Made by a program: the position numbers and the translations under genes. Of a stretch of DNA of 31,580 bases, positions 26,296 to 31,580 are shown piece by piece; position 1 is the stretch's first letter, and the number at the start of each line of letters is the position of its first letter. The stretch lies in NCBI GenBank assembly GCA_964405265.1, contig CAYONC010000014.1:1-31580 (forward strand), written 5' to 3'. Source of the DNA: Eshraghiella sp964405265 (lineage in GTDB: Bacteria > Bacillota > Clostridia > Lachnospirales > Lachnospiraceae). The notes beneath the pieces were generated by a model that worked only from the letters and a program-made list of their open reading frames with translations, had not been told where the DNA came from and searched no databases.

Positions 26296-27452
26296 AACTG
26301 TTTCTCAATTTCTTTTGTTTTTTCTTCCAGTTCCCGCACGGAGGATGTCATTGCCTCCGTTTCCTTCAACAGGGTTTCCCCGGTTTCAGACAGTTTTCTG
26401 ATGTCTGAATTCATATTAACTGCCGATGTCATATATGTGCTGATATTTTCAAGCAGTACTTCCCCTGACTTTTCCATGTGCAAGAGCTCTTTTTCAGTCA
26501 TTGAAAGGCTTTCAAACAGGTCATTAAAGCCCTCACTTAATCTTTCATAATTATCTGCCGTTTCATTCAGAAGCTGTTTTTCATCTTCTATATGTCCGTG
26601 CATCCCGTTCAGATATTTCTCAGACATTTCGGACTGGTACTCCAGCTGTGCAATATATTCCTCAATTTGTGCTATGCTTCCTGCCGCTTCATCCGAAAGT
26701 TCCCTGATTTTATCTGCCGTTACCATAAAACCCCTGCCGCCATGTCCGCTTCTTGCCGATTCCACGGAAATATTCATTGCATTAAGATTTATCCGGGAAA
26801 TGTTTTTTCCCAATCTTCCTGCAAGCTCTTTTATTCTCCCTGCGTAATCGGAATGCCCGCTGAGCGTCGTTTTTATCCTTATTCCGGAGTCAGATACCCG
26901 TTCCGCAACATTCTTCATCTTTCTGACATTATCACTTCCCATATCAACAAGTCTGAGTGTCTCTTTAACAGTCTCTTCCATTGTTCCGGCTTTTCCGCCC
27001 GCTTTCGCAATATTCCTTCTTATTCCCGATATATGTGAAGTCTGTTCGTTAACGGTGCAGGCATTATTTTTTTCCGTTTCTTCCATAACGGAAAGAATCT
27101 CAAGTATTCTGCCGATTCCGGCATTGACTCCGGCCAGTGAGGCTGCAAGTTCTCCCGCACATTCCGTTATTCTGTGTCCCTGTCCGGCAACAGAATCAAG
27201 TATTTCCTTAGTCTTCGTATGTCTGTGTGACATAAGTTCCATGCGGCGTTTTCCGGCCTTTCCTTCAATTAATACGGCTGATATTCCTACCATTATAAAT
27301 ACAGCCGCCCCGGTAATGCTGATTAAATCGTCCCATTCACCTTCGCCTCTTACAAATGCGGCAATACTGCCGTAAAACATAAAAACGGCTCCTGCAATGG
27401 CACACACTGCAAGAAATATTATAATAACGGGTTTTACCCTGTGTTCTTCCAT
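26292..27452 (-). CDS. Methyl-accepting chemotaxis-like signalling protein
   Basis: The 386 residues have two membrane helices (about 8-30 and 44-62) joined by a 13-residue loop, so there is no extracellular ligand domain and no evident HAMP. A long coiled coil follows to the end. The hairpin tip (221-252, INLNAMNISVESARSGHGGRGFMVTADKIREL) is recognisably the MCP signalling tip but diverged: canonical forms have NLLALNA, EAARAGE and VVADEIR. The GRGF turn is intact. It may bind CheW-type adaptors weakly, sense membrane state, or act outside chemotaxis. It is co-transcribed with the FliB gene, which starts within its stop codon. Confidence 0.8.
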   Translation of the reverse strand: MEEHRVKPVIIIFLAVCAIAGAVFMFYGSIAAFVRGEGEWDDLISITGAAVFIMVGISAVLIEGKAGKRRMELMSHRHTKTKEILDSVAGQGHRITECAGELAASLAGVNAGIGRILEILSVMEETEKNNACTVNEQTSHISGIRRNIAKAGGKAGTMEETVKETLRLVDMGSDNVRKMKNVAERVSDSGIRIKTTLSGHSDYAGRIKELAGRLGKNISRINLNAMNISVESARSGHGGRGFMVTADKIRELSDEAAGSIAQIEEYIAQLEYQSEMSEKYLNGMHGHIEDEKQLLNETADNYERLSEGFNDLFESLSMTEKELLHMEKSGEVLLENISTYMTSAVNMNSDIRKLSETGETLLKETEAMTSSVRELEEKTKEIEKQL

Positions 27453-27485
27453 GGTATTCTGCCCCCTGCGGATAAATATGTGTTA

Positions 27486-27514
27486 ATTATACTAAAAAAG
27501 TATTTTCATTGCAA
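27486..27514 (-). promoter_or_regulatory. Promoter for MCP-like/FliB, shared -35
   Basis: On the minus strand, TTGCAA (27509-27514) lies 17 bases before a perfect TATAAT (27486-27491). TTGCAA is its own reverse complement and is also the -35 of the opposing DUF4317 promoter. Confidence 0.7.
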
Positions 27515-27537
27515 TTAAAGTGCGTTTGATTTATACT
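27509..27537 (+). promoter_or_regulatory. Promoter for the DUF4317 gene, shared -35
   Basis: TTGCAA (27509-27514) lies 17 bases before TATACT (27532-27537, five of six matches). The leader before the ATG at 27571 is about 30 bases. The ribosome site (acaggaaaaaa) is modest. Confidence 0.68.
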
Positions 27538-27570
27538 TTATAAATATCAAATACGAACAGGAAAAAAATA

Positions 27571-28695
27571 ATGAATAAAAAAGAAATATCTGAAATCAAA
27601 AAGCTTTTTACCAATGAAAAATGCTGCATAAGCCGTATATGCGGATGTTATGTTGACGGCTGCAAGAACAAAATAACCACTTTCAGGGAAGCATTTCTGT
27701 CACTTCCGGAGGAAGAAGTTTTTAAATACTTTTCATTATTTCGTGCCTCACTCTCCGGAACTCTCGGCAAAAATCTCATGAATATGGAGTTCCCGCTTGA
27801 AACGGAGTCTGAAGGCGGCACGCAGGATTTTCTGCTCAGGCTCAGGGACAGCCATCTTAAGGATGATGAGCTTCTTGAATTATTTTATAACAAAATCATT
27901 AATAATTATGCATACGGGGAAAATTATCTCATTCTTCTGACTGATGCTTCATACGATGTGCCGGGAAGGTCATCCGACGGCACGGAATTGGATGATTCCT
28001 CCGATTATGTATATGAACATATTCTGTGTACAATCTGTCCTGTTAACCTCTCAAAGGAGGGGCTGTGCTACAATGCCGGCACCAATTCCTTTGAAAACAG
28101 AATCAGGGACTGGATTGTTGAAAAGCCCGAGCATGCATTCCTGTTTCCTGCTTTTAATGACAGAAATTCGGATATTCATGGTGTTTTGTATTTCAGCAGG
28201 AACAGTGAGACCGTTCAGTCAGAATTTATAGACGGTGTTCTGGGATGCGTTCCGCCTATGACCTTTAAAAATCAGAAAGACACATTTTCTGAGATTGTTA
28301 CTGAAGTTTTAGGCGAAGAGTGTAATTTTGAGACCGTAATAAAGCTTCAGGAGAATCTTAATGCTTTCATTGACGAGCATAAGGAAGAGCCCGAACCGGC
28401 AGTACTTGACAAGGCAGACGTAAAACGGCTTCTTGAAGCCAGCGGTGCCGACAATTCATGCATTAACAGCTTTGACGACCGTTATGACAACACTGCAGGC
28501 AGCAGTACGGGATTTATGGCAGCAAATGTCGCCGCTTCACGCAATCTTGAGGTTAAGACACCCGACATAACAATCCGTGTTTCTCCGGATCGTACGGATC
28601 TTATTGAAACAAGATGTATTGACGGAACAACCTATCTGATGATAGAGGTTAATGACAATATAGAAATAAACGGAATTACAGTGAAACCACTGTAA
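27571..28695 (+). CDS. DUF4317 family protein
   Basis: This 374-residue cytoplasmic protein of unknown function is common in Lachnospiraceae. I recognise the family from the N-terminus MNKKEISEIKKLF with ISRICGCYVDG, and from the segments SLPEEEVFKYFSLFRASLSGTLGKN (near 44-68), EGGTQDFLLRLRDS (near 81-94) and CTICPVNLSKEGLCYN (about 153-168). There is no signal peptide, membrane helix or known catalytic motif. Residues around 280-320 look like a low-complexity acidic linker before a small C-terminal beta domain. It is monocistronic, divergent from the MCP-like gene and convergent with the phosphate transporter. Its last nine codons or so lie in a hairpin. Confidence 0.87.
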   Translation: MNKKEISEIKKLFTNEKCCISRICGCYVDGCKNKITTFREAFLSLPEEEVFKYFSLFRASLSGTLGKNLMNMEFPLETESEGGTQDFLLRLRDSHLKDDELLELFYNKIINNYAYGENYLILLTDASYDVPGRSSDGTELDDSSDYVYEHILCTICPVNLSKEGLCYNAGTNSFENRIRDWIVEKPEHAFLFPAFNDRNSDIHGVLYFSRNSETVQSEFIDGVLGCVPPMTFKNQKDTFSEIVTEVLGEECNFETVIKLQENLNAFIDEHKEEPEPAVLDKADVKRLLEASGADNSCINSFDDRYDNTAGSSTGFMAANVAASRNLEVKTPDITIRVSPDRTDLIETRCIDGTTYLMIEVNDNIEINGITVKPL

Positions 28696-28703
28696 TTCCG
28701 TTT
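28668..28703. terminator. 16-bp perfect hairpin, two-way terminator
   Basis: A perfect 16-bp stem (28668-28683 with 28688-28703) with a four-base loop covers the last codons and the stop codon of DUF4317 and ends three bases from the stop of the convergent phosphate transporter. On the minus strand a T-rich stretch follows (TTTATTTC). On the plus strand only three T residues follow, inside the stem. Confidence 0.75.
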
Positions 28704-28705
28704 CA

Positions 28706-30463
28706 TTACGGTAAACGGTATTCTTCAATAAATCTGTTATATCTCTCCTTATATCCGCAGTCTTCCTGCTTCATTCTGACTACATAGTCATGTGCCTCAA
28801 ACGCATGCATCCCCATTTGAAGCTCGCACACGGCAATATTGGAACAATGATCCGCAACACGTTCAAGATTATTGGTAATGTCCGACAGTATAAAGCCCAG
28901 TTCTATCGTACACTGTCCCCGGCTCAGCCGTTTTACGTGCCTGTCCATTATGCCGTCGTTAATAATGTCTATGACCTCCTCAAGCGGTTCAACCATTACG
29001 GCACTGTCCTTATCATCATGTATCAGACCGTCCACGGCATATCCGAGCACTCTCCTTACGGCATTAAAAAATACCTCAAGCTCTTCTTTTGCCTCATTGG
29101 AGAACGAGATTTTTTTACTGTTCATCTCCTGTGCAGCCTGCATTATATTAAGCGAATGGTCTGAAATTCTCTCCAAATCCCCTATGCAGTGAAGCATTTT
29201 GTATACGGAATCGGAATCGGATTCGCTGAGATTTTTAGAACTTAATTTCACAAGATAGTCTCCAAGCTCATCTTCATATCCGTCCACAAGATTCTCAAGT
29301 TCTGCAATTTTCCCTGCCTTGACATCATCATATTCATTGAACAGTTCAAGGGCAGCTTCCATTGATTTTCTTACAACCTTTGCCATATTGCATATGGTTT
29401 TTCTTCCAAGCTCAACCGCAAATGCCGGTCGGTCAAGGAAACGCGGGTCAAGCAGTCTGAATTCGCTTTCTGCCGCAGTCTCGTTCTTCTTATCCCTTAT
29501 TGTAATTGTAGCTAACTTCTCAAGTGCACCGGCAAAAGGCAGAAGAGTCACGGTCGCAAAGACATTGAAAACGGTATGAACCACTGCTATTCCAAAGCCG
29601 TTAGCCGCATCATTAAGAAAATCAAAGCCCACAACGGCATTTAAACCATAAAACAGTGCCATAAAGGTAAGAGTTCCGATTACATTAAAATACAGATGCA
29701 CAAAAGCTGCCCTTTTGGCATTTCTGTCTGCACCCACCGAGGAAATCAATGCCGTTACGCAGGTTCCTATATTCTGTCCAAGGATTATCGGAAGTGCACT
29801 TCCATATGTTATCGCCCCCGTCACACACAGTGACTGTAGTATTCCGACCGAAGCGGATGAGCTCTGTATTGCCGCGGTAAGCAGTGCTCCTGCCAAAAGC
29901 CCTAATACAGGATTGGAGAACATTGTAAAAAGCCCCGTAAAGGTTTCATTATATCTTAAATCCGCAACTGCTCCGCTCATAATGTCCATACCGGTCATAA
30001 GTATGGCAAAGCTGACAAATATTGTTCCTATATCCTTCTTCCTGTCTTTCTTCGTAAACATAATGAGTATTATTCCGATAAAAGCAAGAACAGGTGCAAA
30101 GGTTGAGGGTTTGAACAGTCTTACGACAAAGCTGCCGTCTGAGAGTCCTGACAGACTGAGTATCCACGAGGTAACGGTTGTACCGATGTTGGCTCCAAAT
30201 ATAATTCCCACTGCCTGTCTAAGCTTCATTATTCCCGAATTTACAAAGCCTACAACCATAACCGTTGTTGCAGATGAGCTCTGTATAACTGCCGTAACGC
30301 CCGCGCCTAACAGCACCGCCTTAATCCTGTTGGATGTAAGCTTTTCAAGAATTTTCTCCATTTTACCGCCTGACAGCTTCGATAATCCGTCACCCATGGA
30401 ATTCATTCCAAAAAGAAAAAGTGCAAGTCCTCCAAGCATGGTTACTACGCTGAAAAAGTCCAT
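28706..30463 (-). CDS. Na+/Pi cotransporter with C-terminal PhoU domain
   Basis: This is a PNaS-family sodium-phosphate symporter in the cytoplasmic membrane. The first 320 of 585 residues contain two inverted-topology repeats, each with the signature QSSSA (61-65 and 200-204) and paired GANIGTTVTSW and GQNIGTCVTALIS motifs. The remaining 220 residues form a PhoU-like helical bundle with LHCIGDLERISDHSLNI and SDITNNLERVADHCSNIAV, the typical metal-binding E/D-x-x-x-D pattern. This fusion suggests coupling of uptake to phosphate sensing. GAGG precedes the ATG by seven bases. No pst or phoBR genes are nearby. Confidence 0.93.
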   Translation of the reverse strand: MDFFSVVTMLGGLALFLFGMNSMGDGLSKLSGGKMEKILEKLTSNRIKAVLLGAGVTAVIQSSSATTVMVVGFVNSGIMKLRQAVGIIFGANIGTTVTSWILSLSGLSDGSFVVRLFKPSTFAPVLAFIGIILIMFTKKDRKKDIGTIFVSFAILMTGMDIMSGAVADLRYNETFTGLFTMFSNPVLGLLAGALLTAAIQSSSASVGILQSLCVTGAITYGSALPIILGQNIGTCVTALISSVGADRNAKRAAFVHLYFNVIGTLTFMALFYGLNAVVGFDFLNDAANGFGIAVVHTVFNVFATVTLLPFAGALEKLATITIRDKKNETAAESEFRLLDPRFLDRPAFAVELGRKTICNMAKVVRKSMEAALELFNEYDDVKAGKIAELENLVDGYEDELGDYLVKLSSKNLSESDSDSVYKMLHCIGDLERISDHSLNIMQAAQEMNSKKISFSNEAKEELEVFFNAVRRVLGYAVDGLIHDDKDSAVMVEPLEEVIDIINDGIMDRHVKRLSRGQCTIELGFILSDITNNLERVADHCSNIAVCELQMGMHAFEAHDYVVRMKQEDCGYKERYNRFIEEYRLP

Positions 30464-30495
30464 TTCAAATCCTCACATATCACATGTTAATTTAT

Positions 30496-30524
30496 ATTAT
30501 GCTTTCTTTTGCGGATAAAATCAA
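30496..30524 (-). promoter_or_regulatory. Promoter for the Na/Pi cotransporter gene
   Basis: On the minus strand, TTGATT (30519-30524) lies 17 bases before CATAAT (30496-30501, five of six). The leader is about 25 bases to the ATG at 30463. Confidence 0.65.
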
Positions 30525-30535
30525 GAGACATTTAT

Positions 30536-30550
30536 TGTCATGCCATGACA
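30536..30550. promoter_or_regulatory. 15-bp palindrome, possible operator
   Basis: tgtcatg-c-catgaca is a perfect 7-bp inverted repeat around one base. It stands 12 bases upstream of the -35 of the phosphate transporter promoter, a usual place for an activator or repressor site. The regulator is unknown. Confidence 0.4.
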
Positions 30551-30606
30551 TCAAAAAAGAAGCCGCATCATACGATCAATGTCATTAAGTTAAGCTGATG
30601 AAATGA

Positions 30607-30645
30607 GATCTCTATACCAATTAAAGGGTATAGGGGTCTTTTTTT
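30607..30645 (+). terminator. Intrinsic terminator at the IS left end
   Basis: A 12-bp stem (30607-30618 with 30627-30638, two G-U pairs) and an eight-base loop are followed by seven T residues. It points into the element, before the transposase, and should stop transcription entering from outside. Confidence 0.8.
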
Positions 30646-30679
30646 ATAAAAAACAGTTGACAAAAGCAGAAATGTGTGC

Positions 30680-30724
30680 GGGTGCTCTCGCTACTGATTA
30701 ATTAAAGAAGTAGCGAGAGCGCCC
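30680..30724 (+). other. Long hairpin upstream of the transposase
   Basis: Twelve perfect pairs (30684-30695 with 30709-30720) extend through one T-G pair to three more G-C pairs, giving a 16-bp stem with a 13-base AT-rich loop. No T-tract follows, so it is not a standard terminator. It may restrain transposase expression or be a transposase-binding subterminal site. Confidence 0.7.
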
Positions 30725-30763
30725 CTTGTAGTTAAGAAAAAATTGATTGCAAGGAGAAAACAC

Positions 30764-31580
30764 ATGAAATCTGAACATGTAAAAAAACTTTTGTTGACCG
30801 AGATTAAGAATGTTGCTGATAATCCACAGGACTATTGTTTTAATCCTGACAATGATTTTACTCGTAAGCGAAAACTATCTATGGAGAAAGTTTTGGCTGG
30901 AATCATTGGAATGGGAAGCGGAAGTCTTACTAATGAGTTATTAGATCTATTTGATGCTTCTGCAGATACACCAACTGCTTCTGCTTTTATTCAGCAAAGA
31001 AACAAGATAAGACCAGAGGCTTTTGAATCTATATTTTCTGGTTTTTCACATAAGCTTATGACAGAATTTACGGAAAATATGCCCATAATAGCTGTTGATG
31101 GTTCTGATGTACAGATTCCTACCAATCCAGAGGATTTGGCATCATTTTATTCTGAAACAAATAATCGAAAAGCTTATAATCTTCTGCATATCAACGCACT
31201 GTATGATATAAGTCATCATATTTATCCTGATGTTATTATTCAGAAATCGAAAGAAGCAAATGAACATAAAGCGTTACAGGAAATGGTAGACCGTTCAAAA
31301 ATAGCTAAAGCACTTGTAATAGCAGATCGAGGATATGAGTCTTTTAACAGTATGGCTCACATTCAAGAAAAAGGATGGTTCTTTCTTATTCGTGTTAAAG
31401 ATGGGATTAATGGTATTATAAAAGGGTTGGATTTGCCAGATACGAACAGTTTTGACCTAGATATTTCTTTAAAGCTTACAAGAAAGAAAACAAATGCTGT
31501 CAAAGAGCTTTTTAAAGATAAAAATCATTATCGAAGTATTTCTTCAACGCAACCTTTTGACTATTTACCGCTTAAGAATA
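30764..31580 (+). CDS. IS4-family transposase, 3' end outside window
   Basis: An open frame begins at the ATG at 30764, seven bases after AAGGAG, and is still open at the window edge after 272 codons. It shows two parts of a DDE RNase H-like core: the first Asp in IAVDGSDVQIP (Asp112) and the second in VIADRGYESF (Asp188). The third residue, Glu of the expected Y-x-x-R-W-x-x-E segment, would lie beyond the window. The N-terminal SGSLTNELLDLF and TASAFIQQRNKIRPEAF resemble IS4-type DNA-binding regions. Codon use is richer in A/T (AGA, ATA, TTA, CGA) than that of the neighbours, consistent with recent transfer. Whether it is intact cannot be judged. Confidence 0.88.
   Translation, partial: MKSEHVKKLLLTEIKNVADNPQDYCFNPDNDFTRKRKLSMEKVLAGIIGMGSGSLTNELLDLFDASADTPTASAFIQQRNKIRPEAFESIFSGFSHKLMTEFTENMPIIAVDGSDVQIPTNPEDLASFYSETNNRKAYNLLHINALYDISHHIYPDVIIQKSKEANEHKALQEMVDRSKIAKALVIADRGYESFNSMAHIQEKGWFFLIRVKDGINGIIKGLDLPDTNSFDLDISLKLTRKKTNAVKELFKDKNHYRSISSTQPFDYLPLKN

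Larger units (their letters stand above)
30464..30763. other. 300-base gap: nptA-like promoter and IS left end
   Basis: This gap has no credible ORF. From left to right it holds the leader and promoter of the phosphate transporter (to 30524), a 15-bp palindrome (30536-30550), the probable left end of the insertion sequence (near 30583), a strong plus-strand terminator (30607-30645), a TTGACA without a -10 (30657-30662), a long hairpin (30680-30724) and the transposase ribosome site (aaggag at 30751-30756). Confidence 0.65.
30583..31580 (+). mobile_element. Partial IS4-family insertion sequence, left part
   Basis: The transposase, the guard structures upstream and the AT-rich codon use mark an insertion sequence that runs off the right edge. 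I place the left end near 30583 because cattaagttaagctgatg (30583-30600) resembles, in reverse, the CATCAACTTAAG core of IS231-type IS4 ends as I remember them. The right inverted repeat and the target duplication are outside the window, so this boundary is an inference. Confidence 0.55.

Noticed and set aside
25141..28695. Defence or toxin-antitoxin island formed by FliB, MCP-like and DUF4317
   Set aside because: None has nuclease, toxin or immunity motifs, composition matches the surrounding core genes, and DUF4317 is common in Lachnospiraceae.
29715..30518. 267-codon plus-strand open frame
   Set aside because: It is antisense to the membrane half of the Na/Pi cotransporter, and its hydrophobic runs mirror the real membrane helices.
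1..31580. CRISPR array, tRNA or rRNA genes
   Set aside because: No regularly spaced repeats and no tRNA-like or rRNA-like sequence were recognised by eye; a tRNAscan and CRISPR finder run would settle this.

Overview
The window is chromosomal DNA from a low-to-moderate GC Firmicute, most likely a Lachnospiraceae member (Clostridia). The reasons are class II LysRS with GreA, a WhiA/RapZ/HPr-kinase neighbourhood, DUF4317- and DUF6145-like proteins, AGGAGG-type ribosome binding sites and clear sigma-A promoters. Most genes lie on the minus strand. No tRNA, rRNA, CRISPR array or prophage was seen. The content is essentially core housekeeping; the accessory parts are the chemotaxis-like/FliB pair and a partial IS4-family element at the right end.

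Layout in the direction of transcription (right to left). A long minus-strand block starts from a sigma-A promoter upstream of ftsH and runs ftsH, add, uvrC, hprK, ROK glucokinase, murB. A second promoter then starts rapZ, whiA and a Crh/HPr-like gene, which ends at a strong intrinsic terminator. A promoter partly inside that terminator starts dnaE, pfkA and a SpoU-type RNA methyltransferase. Another promoter starts a SleB-like cell wall hydrolase, a short NfeD and an SPFH protein, closed by a terminator. Then come argF, a small membrane protein, birA, a DUF6145-like gene and dusB. A consensus promoter inside the 3' end of dusB starts greA and lysS.

Right of ftsH, the strands mix. A MurJ/YtgP-like flippase (plus, TTG start) faces a minus-strand pair encoding an MCP-like protein and a FliB-type lysine N-methylase. 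The MCP-like gene and the plus-strand DUF4317 gene are divergent and appear to share one palindromic -35 hexamer. DUF4317 faces a Na/Pi cotransporter-PhoU gene, with a 16-bp perfect hairpin between them that includes the DUF4317 stop codon. The last kilobase is a 5' fragment of an IS4-family element cut by the window edge.

How the genes fit together: hprK, glucokinase, the HPr-like protein and pfkA form a carbon-flux sensing neighbourhood, since fructose-1,6-bisphosphate made by PfkA activates HprK in Firmicutes. They sit among envelope and division genes (murB, rapZ, whiA, ftsH). The HPr-like protein has Glu in place of the catalytic His15 but keeps Ser46, so it looks regulatory, like Bacillus Crh, rather than a PTS phosphocarrier. 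I found no convincing new multi-gene system. The most unusual signals are the Glu15 HPr, the shared -35 divergent promoter, the terminator/promoter overlap before dnaE and the guarded 5' end of the insertion sequence.
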